Shown in pieces: positions 8,805-15,674 of a DNA stretch of 18,641 bases. The notes beneath the pieces were generated by a model. The model had not been told where the DNA came from. It saw nothing but the letters and a program-made list of their open reading frames with translations, and searched no databases. Where the stretch lies: the NCBI GenBank assembly GCA_902489275.1, contig CABTZK010000032.1, positions 1 to 18,641 on the forward strand, read 5' to 3'. Numbering within the stretch: position 1 is the first letter of the stretch; every line of letters starts with the position of its first letter. This DNA is from an uncultured Porphyromonadaceae bacterium. GTDB lineage: Bacteria; Bacteroidota; Bacteroidia; Bacteroidales; Muribaculaceae. The position numbers and the translations under genes were made by a program.

Positions 8805-8932
8805 CGTTTTCCTTTGTGTTTCTATATGCACTGCTTGGCGCGGGCACATCGGCAAAACACATCTGTAGTCCAATTGTAATTAACGACTTCCAGTAGCTTT
8901 TATTGTATCGGCCATAACAGTTCTCCCCTGGA

Positions 8933-10369
8933 TTATCGCCTCATGATGTTGGCCACGCGGCTCTGGAGCTCAGCTTTGAGCGCAGGGGGGCAGGCCAGCA
9001 GCAGCAGCGCCATGAGCACAACGAGCGCCACCACGTCTTGCCACAGTGCGGTGTCGAGATAGTAGGGCGCGGCCCCGGCGATGACAGCAAGCACCGGCAC
9101 AGCGGTCAGTGGCGAGATCGAAAGCTGGAAATAACGCTTCATGTCATGCCACCGGTAAACGACAAGTACCAAATAGGTGACGATGGACGTGACGATGGCT
9201 CCCCACACACCCAGGTGCTTGACCAGAATGAAGTTGAGCCCCACATTGACCATTGCAGCCAGGATAATGGCTGGCAGGGTACGCTTGGTGTCCTTGGCAC
9301 ACTGGTAGCCCATGTCGAAGAAAGCCGAGATGGCGAAAAAGGCTGTTGAAACCGACATGGGATAGATATACCACTTGCTGGCCGCGTAATTGCCATCGAC
9401 CAGCCAGCCGTAGTTGATTTTCAGCAAAAACGAGAATGCGATGAGCAAAAGCGCCAACACGTAGACATAGCTGTTGAGCATTTTGCTGAAAAACTTGTCG
9501 CGGTCAGAACTGTTGTACTGCATGATGGCCGTCTCCTGCCACGCCTGGTAATAGATAATACCCAGGGTAAACAGGATGCTGGTGAACCTCACGGCCACGG
9601 CATAGACACCATTGGCCTCAAACCCCAAGAAGCCTTGGATAAACCAGCGGTCACTGCTGCCCGTGAGCCACCAGCACAGGGAGCCTGGAAGCAAGGGGAT
9701 GGAGTACTTGAGAATGTCGCGCAAAATGCCGCGAACGCTCACGGTGAGGCTGAAGAATTTTCGCAAGGTTCTCACTCGGAACTCAACAACGATAATGGCT
9801 ATCAGGCGAGCCAGGATGTTGGCTAAGAAAATGCCCTTGATGCCCATGCCCATCATCGCCACAAAAGCCACGCTGAAAATGCCGATGCCAAATGCCGACA
9901 GCATGCCGATGGCGACAAACGCCTTGGTGTTGCCCAAGCCGCGAAACACTTGCGAGACCACCTCTTGAATCGACATGACGATGAGCAGAGCCAGCGTGAG
10001 CCACAAGTAGTTGATGTGAAAAACGCTATCCACAACCAGGGTGATGACAATGGATATCAGGATGGTCACACCAAGCGTGCGGTAGACCATCGACACAATC
10101 TTGGTGCGCTCCTCGTCGGCGGTGGCATCGAGCAAAAAGCGAAATGCGCCATCGCGCAATTGCAACGTCAAGAAAGGCATGACCAGGAAAATCGCAGTCA
10201 GGCAGATGTCATAATAGCCATAATCGGCAGGCTGAGTCACAAAATAGGTGTACAGGGGCACCATGAGAAAGGTGATAGCCTTCGCTCCGAGGTTACCAAC
10301 CGCATAGATGCCCAAGTCATTCATAAACTTGGATTTCCGGCTTCTTTTTTGTGAGTCAACTTGAGCCAT
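8933..10369 (-). CDS. Wzx-type oligosaccharide flippase
   Basis: A polytopic inner-membrane transporter of the MATE/polysaccharide transporter superfamily (PF01943 or PF13440 type) that moves lipid-linked repeat units to the periplasmic face. From ATG 10369 it has 478 residues, with a basic N-terminus (DSQKRSRKSKF) followed by DLGIYAVGNLGAKAITFLMVPLYTYFV, the typical first helix of these flippases, and about twelve to fourteen hydrophobic segments in all. An open frame extends upstream to 10489, but that would read through the promoter at 10393-10424, so the ATG 24 bases downstream of the promoter box is preferred. It is the first gene of the leftward polysaccharide operon, and its leader is only about 15-20 bases. 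No Shine-Dalgarno sequence is visible, as is usual in this phylum. Confidence 0.93.
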   Translation of the reverse strand: MAQVDSQKRSRKSKFMNDLGIYAVGNLGAKAITFLMVPLYTYFVTQPADYGYYDICLTAIFLVMPFLTLQLRDGAFRFLLDATADEERTKIVSMVYRTLGVTILISIVITLVVDSVFHINYLWLTLALLIVMSIQEVVSQVFRGLGNTKAFVAIGMLSAFGIGIFSVAFVAMMGMGIKGIFLANILARLIAIIVVEFRVRTLRKFFSLTVSVRGILRDILKYSIPLLPGSLCWWLTGSSDRWFIQGFLGFEANGVYAVAVRFTSILFTLGIIYYQAWQETAIMQYNSSDRDKFFSKMLNSYVYVLALLLIAFSFLLKINYGWLVDGNYAASKWYIYPMSVSTAFFAISAFFDMGYQCAKDTKRTLPAIILAAMVNVGLNFILVKHLGVWGAIVTSIVTYLVLVVYRWHDMKRYFQLSISPLTAVPVLAVIAGAAPYYLDTALWQDVVALVVLMALLLLACPPALKAELQSRVANIMRR

Positions 10370-10392
10370 TGATCGTATTTGTAAAAGCGGTG

Positions 10393-10424
10393 CAAAGGTA
10401 TTGCTTTTTTCTCGGTTTACCAAA
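10393..10424 (-). promoter_or_regulatory. Bacteroidetes-type promoter of the polysaccharide operon
   Basis: On the - strand, TTTG (10424-10421) is followed by exactly 20 bases and then TACCTTTG (10400-10393), a full match to the TTTG / TAnnTTTG pattern at standard spacing. It sits 24 bases upstream of the flippase start. No flanking inverted repeats of the kind that make Bacteroides capsule promoters invertible were seen. Confidence 0.82.
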
Positions 10425-10462
10425 CCATGCCCCCAGCTCATGGCAGGGGAAATGCAACACCA

Positions 10463-10485
10463 CGATGCAACACATCTTTGCATCG
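10463..10485. repeat. Perfect 8-bp inverted repeat upstream of the polysaccharide promoter
   Basis: CGATGCAA (10463-10470) and TTGCATCG (10478-10485) are perfect complements around a 7-base spacer. The left arm is also part of a direct repeat ATGCAACAC at 10452-10460 and 10465-10473. The structure lies about 40 bases upstream of the -33 box of the operon promoter, has no following T-tract, and could be an operator; no regulator is identified. Confidence 0.45.
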
Positions 10486-10494
10486 GCAAGGAAA

Positions 10495-10522
10495 CCCAAC
10501 TCTCACGGTTCTGAAAGTTGGG
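10495..10522 (-). other. Second hairpin downstream of tRNA-Phe
   Basis: CCCAACT (10495-10501) pairs with AGTTGGG (10516-10522) around a 14-base loop. On the - strand it is followed by TTTCC. It could be a weak back-up terminator for the tRNA transcript or a structure upstream of the polysaccharide promoter; the large loop makes this uncertain. Confidence 0.35.
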
Positions 10523-10530
10523 CTTTGCAC

Positions 10531-10562
10531 AAAAAGGGCGTGCCTGAGTTTGACACGCCCTT
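10531..10562 (-). terminator. Rho-independent terminator of tRNA-Phe
   Basis: On the - strand AAGGGCGTG pairs with CACGCCCTT around an 11-base loop, and the 3' arm runs into a T-tract (CCCTTTTTG). It begins 13 bases past the tRNA 3' end, so it ends the tRNA transcript before the polysaccharide promoter. Confidence 0.85.
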
Positions 10563-10574
10563 CTCTTGGGATTG

Positions 10575-10647
10575 TGGTGCCTCCAAGAGTCGAACTAGGG
10601 ACACATGGATTTTCAGTCCATTGCTCTACCACCTGAGCTAAGGCACC
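10575..10647 (-). tRNA. tRNA-Phe (GAA)
   Basis: Read on the - strand this folds as a 73-base cloverleaf. The acceptor stem is GGTGCCT/AGGCACC with discriminator A, the D arm is GCTC/GAGC around AGGTGGTA, and the anticodon stem is ATGGA/TCCAT with loop CTGAAAA, giving anticodon GAA for Phe. The variable loop is GTGTC and the T arm holds TTCGACT. CCA is not encoded; the next bases are CAA. The T stem CCTAG/CTTGG has an unpaired T-T at its middle position, which is slightly unusual but does not break the fold. It is followed by a clear terminator and lies head-to-head with the DUF2851 gene. Confidence 0.95.
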
Positions 10648-10802
10648 ATTTCCGTTTTGCGAGTGCAAAGATAGAGCGTTTTTTAATACCTGCCAAATTT
10701 TTCACGCGAAAAATGCAAAATTTCTCTATTTCGCATGATTTTTATGCTTAAATGGCTCACCTTACGTCCAAAATACGTATATTCGCATTCTTATTATTAA
10801 GG

Positions 10803-12125
10803 ATGGAAAGATTGATGCAATATGTGTGGCAGCACCGCTTGTGGCGCAGCGAGGACATGATCACCAACGATGGCCTGAAGGTGCGCGTGCTCGACCCTGG
10901 GCTGCTCAACACCGACGCTGGCCCCGACTTTTTCAATGCGAAAATTGAAATTGGCGGGCACGTGTGGGCGGGCAACGTGGAGATACACGAGCGCGCAACC
11001 GACTGGAAGCGGCATGGGCACTGTGGCGACAAGGCCTACGACAGCGTGATCCTGCACGTGGTGGGCAAGGACGACGCGCCCGTGCGCCGCTCCAACGGCG
11101 AGCGCATCGCGCAGGTGGTGCTTGAGGTCTCGCCGCTGTTTAACCAAAGTTATGACCAGCTGGTGAACGCCCGCAGCGAGCTGCCGTGTGGCGACCGCAT
11201 CGGGCAGGTGCCGCACCTCACCATCACCGAGTGGGTCGACGCGCTGGCTTTTGAGCGGCTGCACGGCAAGGTGGAGCGCATCCACCAGCTGCTTGACCAC
11301 TACCACGGCAGCTGGGAGGACGTGTGCTACGTGACGCTGAGCCGGAACCTCGGCTTTGGCATCAACAACGAGGCCTTTGAGCGCTTAGCCCGCCGCACGC
11401 CCTTGCGCCTGCTGGGCAAGCACAGCGACTCGCTCCTGCAAATCGAAGCGCTGCTCTACGGCCAGGCCGGCATGCTCGACCCAGCGGCCAAGGGCATGGA
11501 CGCCTACTATCAACACCTGTGTAGCGAGTATGCCTTTCTTGCCCACAAGTTCTCGCTCCAGCCCATGGGGAGCGAGGCCTGGAAACTGTTCCGCATCCGC
11601 CCGCAGAATTTCCCCTATCGCCGCATCGCCATGCTGGCGCACTACATCGAGGGCGGCTTCAGGCTCATGAGCCGCATCCTCGATGCCAACGGAGAAAAGC
11701 AGTTGCGCGCGCTCTTCCAAGTCGAGCTCACGGGCTACTGGGCGCGGCACTTCACGTTCGGCAAGCCTTGCGACCGCCCCACGGCGGCATTGGGCAACCG
11801 CTCGATTGACATCGTGCTCATCAACACGGTGGCCCCGCTCCTGTATGCCTACGGCGAACTCACGGGCAACGCGTCCATGACCGACAAGGCCATTGCGCTG
11901 CTCGAGGATCTCAAGCCTGAGCACAATGCCCTTGTCGCCCGCTTTACCCATGCGGGCATCGATTGCGACGACGCACTCACCTCGCAGGCCCTCATCCAGC
12001 TCAGGCGAGCCTATTGCGAGGCGCGCAAGTGCATGTATTGCAAGATTGGGCACTGGCTCCTCAGCCAAGCGGCACTGGGCAAGCCATCGTCAACAACAAC
12101 AAACTCCACAAATTCGGCAAACTGA
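10803..12125 (+). CDS. DUF2851 family protein
   Basis: A protein of about 440 residues recognised as DUF2851, a family I know mainly from Bacteroidetes and of unknown biochemical function. The family's N-terminal pattern is clear: MQYVWQHRLW, then LDPGLLNTDAGPDFFNAKI, then WAGNVEIHERATDW. The C-terminus has a Cys-rich patch (CEARKCMYC) that could bind metal or iron-sulphur. The frame is open from an ATG at 10752, but the extra 17 residues are unlike the family start and an AT-rich promoter-like tract runs through them, so I chose ATG 10803; ATG 10815 is also possible. Its stop overlaps the aroQ start (TGATG at 12123-12127), so the two are probably co-translated. Confidence 0.85.
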   Translation: MERLMQYVWQHRLWRSEDMITNDGLKVRVLDPGLLNTDAGPDFFNAKIEIGGHVWAGNVEIHERATDWKRHGHCGDKAYDSVILHVVGKDDAPVRRSNGERIAQVVLEVSPLFNQSYDQLVNARSELPCGDRIGQVPHLTITEWVDALAFERLHGKVERIHQLLDHYHGSWEDVCYVTLSRNLGFGINNEAFERLARRTPLRLLGKHSDSLLQIEALLYGQAGMLDPAAKGMDAYYQHLCSEYAFLAHKFSLQPMGSEAWKLFRIRPQNFPYRRIAMLAHYIEGGFRLMSRILDANGEKQLRALFQVELTGYWARHFTFGKPCDRPTAALGNRSIDIVLINTVAPLLYAYGELTGNASMTDKAIALLEDLKPEHNALVARFTHAGIDCDDALTSQALIQLRRAYCEARKCMYCKIGHWLLSQAALGKPSSTTTNSTNSAN

Positions 12126-12562
12126 TGAAAATTGCAATAATCAACGGCCCCAACCTGAACCTGGTGGGCGTGAGAGAGCCAGAAATCTATGGAAGTCGTT
12201 CACTGGAAGACTATCTCGACGAGCTGGTCGCGCAATATCCCGATGTGGAGTTCTCGCGATTTCAAAGCAATCACGAGGGCGCCATCATCGACGAGTTGCA
12301 GCGCATCGGGTTTGACTGTGACGGAATCGTGCTCAACGCAGGCGCTTACACGCACTATTCCATTGCCATTGCCGATGCCATCAGCGCCATCACGGCTCCT
12401 GTGGTCGAGACCCACATCAGCGACCCCCAGAGCCGCGAGCCATTTCGCAAGATCTCGGTCATCGAGCATGCCTGTGTCACCGTCATCGCCGGACACGGGC
12501 TGGAGAGCTACCGGCGCGCAGTCGATTTCCTATTGAGCCACCCCAAGCATCCTGGCAAGTAA
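12125..12562 (+). CDS. aroQ: 3-dehydroquinate dehydratase, type II
   Basis: This enzyme dehydrates 3-dehydroquinate to 3-dehydroshikimate, the third step of the shikimate pathway, in the cytoplasm. The 145-residue length is exactly that of type II enzymes. Active-site elements are all visible: NGPNLNLVGVREPEIYG with Arg17 and the catalytic Tyr22, FQSNHEG (residues 46-52), LNAGAYTHYSIAI with Asn71 and His77, ETHISD with the general-acid His97, and REPFR with Arg104 and Arg108. The start ATG overlaps the DUF2851 stop by one base (TGATG); the frame is open further upstream, but only in antiphase to that gene. Downstream lies the restriction-modification pair. The assignment is secure. Confidence 0.97.
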   Translation: MKIAIINGPNLNLVGVREPEIYGSRSLEDYLDELVAQYPDVEFSRFQSNHEGAIIDELQRIGFDCDGIVLNAGAYTHYSIAIADAISAITAPVVETHISDPQSREPFRKISVIEHACVTVIAGHGLESYRRAVDFLLSHPKHPGK

Positions 12563-12623
12563 AAAGAGCCGAAAACCTCAGATATGATTTCTAACTTGAA
12601 CGGTAATAAACTTTTACAATAAT

Positions 12624-13340
12624 ATGGAAGAAAATACGAAACAATCTATTATTGATCACGGGAAAATGTATTTCCGCAGCGTTATCATACCGAAGCACTT
12701 AATGAATTTAAATTCTCTTCATCTCAATTCTTTCAAAATTAACCCTTTTTTGGTGAATTACTTGGCTGCGTTTTTATGTGGTAACACCGATCCCGTTTCT
12801 CTGGCAAAAGCATTGGTGTACCCCAGGATATTAGGAACCAGTATCAATACCAGTTTTGGGCAAAACATACAAGTGTTCATTTCTGATTTAGCCGAAGTTG
12901 CAGGAAGCGCGTCAGCCATTGATGGCATCGATATAGAATTCATAGATGCCATCGATGGAAGGAAAAAATATTGCCAGTGCAAAGCAGGGCCGAATACCAT
13001 TAATAAGGATGATGTCGCAACGATATTTGGGCACTTCAAGCACATAATGAATAAGGCTCGAGTGGATAGATTACCAATCAATTTTGATGACTTAATCGTA
13101 GGCGTTTTATATGGTGAACGGAGCGAACTCTCTTCGCACTATAAAATGATTGACACCACTTATCCTGTGTATTGTGGTACTGATTTTTGGAAGAGAATCA
13201 CTGGAGATGAACTATTCTATAACCGTCTTGCTAAAGCATTCGGAGAAGTGGTTGAAGAAGACCAAATTGACGGAAGCCAGCTCATCATCAACAAAATAAA
13301 TGAAATTGCAGGAGAAATCACAGAAAAAGGAGGTTTATGA
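12624..13340 (+). CDS. Type II restriction endonuclease, Eco47II-like (PD-(D/E)XK)
   Basis: A 238-residue protein placed directly before a DNA cytosine-5 methyltransferase, so almost certainly its restriction partner. The central segment GIDIEFIDAIDGRKKYCQCKAGPNTINKDD fits a PD-(D/E)XK nuclease core with Asp103 and Glu105, then QCK (Gln118, Lys120) on the next strand. Gln replacing the usual Asp/Glu before XK is known in some restriction enzymes. KAGPNTINKDDV, GVLYGERSELSSHYK and the YPVYCGTDFWKRITGD segment recall the Eco47II family (PF09553), whose members cut GGNCC; both family and specificity are from memory and unconfirmed. The gene is visibly more AT-rich than aroQ. It has no recognisable promoter in the 61-base gap before it. 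Its stop TGA overlaps the methyltransferase start. Confidence 0.72.
   Translation: MEENTKQSIIDHGKMYFRSVIIPKHLMNLNSLHLNSFKINPFLVNYLAAFLCGNTDPVSLAKALVYPRILGTSINTSFGQNIQVFISDLAEVAGSASAIDGIDIEFIDAIDGRKKYCQCKAGPNTINKDDVATIFGHFKHIMNKARVDRLPINFDDLIVGVLYGERSELSSHYKMIDTTYPVYCGTDFWKRITGDELFYNRLAKAFGEVVEEDQIDGSQLIINKINEIAGEITEKGGL
13328..13333 (+). promoter_or_regulatory. Unusually strong ribosome-binding site of the methyltransferase
   Basis: AGGAGG preceded by a run of A lies six bases before ATG 13340 and three before ATG 13337. The spacing favours the second ATG as the true start. Such a perfect Shine-Dalgarno sequence is unlike the other starts in this window and supports a foreign origin of the cassette and strong methyltransferase translation. 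Confidence 0.75.
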
Positions 13341-14641
13341 TGCCCACATTTTTATCAGTCAATAATCTTGCCGACATCACGGGAACATCTCTTGCGACTG
13401 TTCAGAAATGGGGAAATACAGGCCTGTACCCTTACCATTTTGACGCAAAGGGGAGAAAGGGGTTTTACATGGAAGACTTGACGCAAATCCCTCTTATTAA
13501 CTCTATGCTCAATAGCCAGTGGGAGAGAGAATTTCATGTGAAGCCGCGCCGGGCGTTTACTTCGGTTGAACTTTTTGCGGGTGCAGGGGGGCTGGCGCTT
13601 GGCATGCACATGGCAGGCTTCAAACACGTTCTGCTCAATGAATTCGACAGCACTGCCTGCAAAACACTTTCATTCAACCATCCTGCCTGGAACGTCCTCG
13701 AAGCCGACATCCACCAGGTGAATTTTGAATTGCTAAGAGATAAAATAGATTTTCTTTCTGGAGGTTTTCCATGTCAGGCATTTTCTTATGCTGGGAAAAA
13801 AGGAGGCCTGAATGACACGCGCGGAACTTTATTTTTTGAATTGGCCAGAGCCGTCAGCGAATTACGCCCAAAAGTGTTTTTGGGCGAAAACGTGAAAGGG
13901 CTCGTTTCTCATGCCGGAGGAAAGACTTTTGATATCATCAAAAACTCAATTGCCGAGTTGGGCTATACGCTCATCGAGCCACGTGTCTTGAAAGCCATCA
14001 TGTACCAAGTACCGCAAAAGCGTGAAAGGCTCTTTTTGATTGCGATTAGGAATGATTTGACCCGTAAAGTGACTTTCTCATGGCCATCACCCTACCATCG
14101 CGTGTTGACACTGAAAGACGCATTCTATCCTGGCTTACTTTACCGAAACGGCGTTCCTCCCTCCGATGGTCAAAACTATCCTGAAAAGAAAAAACGTGTG
14201 ATGACTATGGTTCCCGAGGGCGGAAACTGGAAAGACTTGCCTGAAAACGTTCAAAAGGAATATATGGGAAAGAGTTTTTTCTTGGGAGGTGGCAAAACTG
14301 GGATGGCGCGTCGCCTGGCCATGGATGAACCATCGCTGACCTTAACTTGCGCCCCAGCGCAAAAGCAGACCGAGAGATGCCATCCCACGGAAACGCGGCC
14401 GCTGACCGTGCGCGAATATGCCCGCATCCAAACGTTCCCAGACGAATGGGAATTCATGGGAAATTTGACGGCTCAATACAAGCAAATAGGCAATGCCGTT
14501 CCAGTGAACTTGGCTTTTGCAATCGGCCGTTCGCTCATTCGGCTTTTCAACGAAATCGACCGATTATACCCAGAGGCGAGCCAATATCGCGAGGCTAACG
14601 CTATCGCTCGCTCGATGCTGCCAAAACGGATCATTGAATGA
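13340..14641 (+). CDS. DNA (cytosine-5-)methyltransferase with N-terminal helix-turn-helix
   Basis: This enzyme methylates C5 of cytosine in the recognition site of the adjacent nuclease, protecting host DNA. Residues about 5-50 (NLADITGTSLATVQKWGNTG then GRKGFYMEDL) resemble a winged/MerR-like helix-turn-helix. The catalytic domain follows: motif I ELFAGAGGLALG (about 77-87), motif IV GGFPCQAFS with nucleophile Cys145, motif VI GENVKGL with Glu183, motif VIII VPQKRERLF, and motif X QIGNAVPVNLA. The variable target-recognition region lies between VIII and X, so specificity cannot be read by eye; GGNCC would follow if the partner is Eco47II-like. Length is 433 residues, complete. In related enzymes such as M.SsoII and M.EcoRII an N-terminal domain represses transcription of the system; the same role here is inference. 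It overlaps both neighbours (TGATG before, ATGA after). Confidence 0.95.
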   Translation: MPTFLSVNNLADITGTSLATVQKWGNTGLYPYHFDAKGRKGFYMEDLTQIPLINSMLNSQWEREFHVKPRRAFTSVELFAGAGGLALGMHMAGFKHVLLNEFDSTACKTLSFNHPAWNVLEADIHQVNFELLRDKIDFLSGGFPCQAFSYAGKKGGLNDTRGTLFFELARAVSELRPKVFLGENVKGLVSHAGGKTFDIIKNSIAELGYTLIEPRVLKAIMYQVPQKRERLFLIAIRNDLTRKVTFSWPSPYHRVLTLKDAFYPGLLYRNGVPPSDGQNYPEKKKRVMTMVPEGGNWKDLPENVQKEYMGKSFFLGGGKTGMARRLAMDEPSLTLTCAPAQKQTERCHPTETRPLTVREYARIQTFPDEWEFMGNLTAQYKQIGNAVPVNLAFAIGRSLIRLFNEIDRLYPEASQYREANAIARSMLPKRIIE

Positions 14642-15279
14642 ACATGGAATTTGAAGATTATATCCTTGACCACATCGACAAGGAGCCTGAACACCTGCAC
14701 AAGTTAGACCGCGACACCCACTTGCGGCTCATCAACCCGCGCATGTGCTCGGGGCACTTGCAGGGGCGGCTGCTCAAAATGCTGGTGCGCATGATCCGCC
14801 CCAAGATGATGCTCGAATTGGGCACCTATTCCGGCTACTCGGCACAATGCCTTGCCGAGGGGCTGCTCGACAGTGACGCGCACCTGCACACCATCGAAAT
14901 CTGCGACGAGCTTGAGGATTTCATCCAAGAGCATCTCTCGGAATGCCCCTGGCGCGACCGCATCACGCTCCACATTGGTGATGCCAAGCAGATTTTGCCG
15001 CAGTTAGCCACGCCATTCGACCTCGTGCTGATTGATGCCAACAAGCGCGACTACGCAGCCTACTACGAGTTAGTGATGCCACACGTGCGCCCCGGCGGCT
15101 TCATCGTGGCCGACAACACGCTGTGGGGTGGAAAGGTAGCTAACTCACAGGGCGGGAAATTGGACGCGCAGACGGAGGGCATCCTTCGCTTCAACGACAG
15201 GGTTGCCCGCGACAACCGCGTGGAAAAAGTCATTGTGCCCTTGCGCGACGGCCTCACCCTCATCTACAAGAAGCCGTAA
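14638..15279 (+). CDS. Class I SAM-dependent O-methyltransferase (family 3, TrmR/YrrM-like)
   Basis: A 213-residue methyltransferase of the PF01596 family; relatives include TrmR, which methylates 5-hydroxyuridine in tRNA, and catechol or caffeoyl-CoA methyltransferases. The SAM motif MLELGTYSGYSAQCLAEGL (about 58-76), acidic HTIEICDELEDF, and the metal-binding FDLVLIDANKRDY with Asp133 and VADNTLWGG with Asp159/Asn160 are all present. NPRMCSGHLQGRLL near the N-terminus is typical of the bacterial short form. ATG 14638 overlaps the cytosine methyltransferase stop as ATGA; ATG 14644 (MEFEDYILDHID) is also plausible and closer to family starts. Its composition matches aroQ rather than the R-M pair. 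Substrate is uncertain. Confidence 0.93.
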   Translation: MNMEFEDYILDHIDKEPEHLHKLDRDTHLRLINPRMCSGHLQGRLLKMLVRMIRPKMMLELGTYSGYSAQCLAEGLLDSDAHLHTIEICDELEDFIQEHLSECPWRDRITLHIGDAKQILPQLATPFDLVLIDANKRDYAAYYELVMPHVRPGGFIVADNTLWGGKVANSQGGKLDAQTEGILRFNDRVARDNRVEKVIVPLRDGLTLIYKKP

Positions 15280-15397
15280 AGCGAATAGCGACGGCTCCAT
15301 TGGCCAAGTTGGAGAGATGCGATGCGGGATTGCCTCCATTTCCTTTTCCAGCCCCCGGATATATCGCATTACTTTAATATTGCCGCCAGACGCTCTT

Positions 15398-15414
15398 GGG
15401 GGCTTTGCGCCCCC
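15398..15414. repeat. GC-rich hairpin, six base pairs
   Basis: GGGGGC (15398-15403) and GCCCCC (15409-15414) close a five-base loop. No T-tract follows on either strand, so it is not a standard terminator for the O-methyltransferase, although it might aid termination or mark a dispersed intergenic repeat. Confidence 0.5.
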
Positions 15415-15600
15415 GCCGCTTGGCATCCCCGCAGTGTTCTTCATGTGATTAGGGCTACGCACGCTAACACGAAAAAATTGCGTTTCTAACTGGACTTTTC
15501 AGCTGTTTAAAGAGGGTTTGTCAAAATAGGCACATCCTTTTTTATGTGAAAGAGCCGTGAAATTCTTGACAAAAATGGCGTGAATGTTGAAGAATTTATG

Positions 15601-15608
15601 TAAGTTTG
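15601..15608 (+). promoter_or_regulatory. Possible -7 box for the DUF389 gene
   Basis: TAAGTTTG matches TAnnTTTG exactly and lies 66 bases upstream of the DUF389 start. No TTTG or TTG sits at the expected 19-21 base spacing upstream, so the promoter is only half supported. Confidence 0.4.
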
Positions 15609-15674
15609 CATCAACTTTGCCCCAAGAGTGCGGCAAAAGGGCTATCAGCAACTCATAGAAATTAAAACATACCT

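Larger units (their letters stand above)
15280..15674. other. Long intergenic region with a GC-rich structured block
   Basis: No convincing gene in these 395 bases. The first part (15280-15450) is GC-rich and structured: CTCCA/TGGAG around an internal TTGGCCAA palindrome at 15296-15315, and GGGGGC/GCCCCC with a 5-base loop at 15398-15414. On the - strand an open frame from ATG 15444 (MKNTAGMPSGGGAKPPR..) runs on into the 3' end of the O-methyltransferase gene; it matches no family I can name. The second part (15451-15674) is AT-rich, ordinary promoter-type DNA, containing an 8-bp inverted repeat TTTGTCAA/TTGACAAA (15517-15524, 15566-15573) and a -7 box at 15601-15608. Confidence 0.55.

Noticed and set aside
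8805..8932. Internal promoter before the export lipoprotein gene
   Set aside because: The best - strand candidates (TACAATTG, GTGTTTTG) deviate from the -7 box and lack a TTTG at proper spacing.
10350..10530. Possible invertible promoter of the Bacteroides capsule type
   Set aside because: No matching inverted repeats of useful length flank the promoter at 10393-10424, and no invertase or UpxY/UpxZ-like gene is present.
10752..10802. Longer N-terminus for the DUF2851 protein from ATG 10752
   Set aside because: The extra residues do not resemble the family start and overlap an AT-rich promoter-like tract (TATATTCG at 10778-10785, which itself lacks a -33 box).
11385..12068. Antisense open frame within the DUF2851 gene
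   Set aside because: A GC-driven shadow frame with no family motif or plausible start.
15272..15296. AGCCGT/ACGGCT hairpin as terminator of the O-methyltransferase
   Set aside because: Six-base arms with a 13-base loop, starting inside the last codons, and no T-tract after it.
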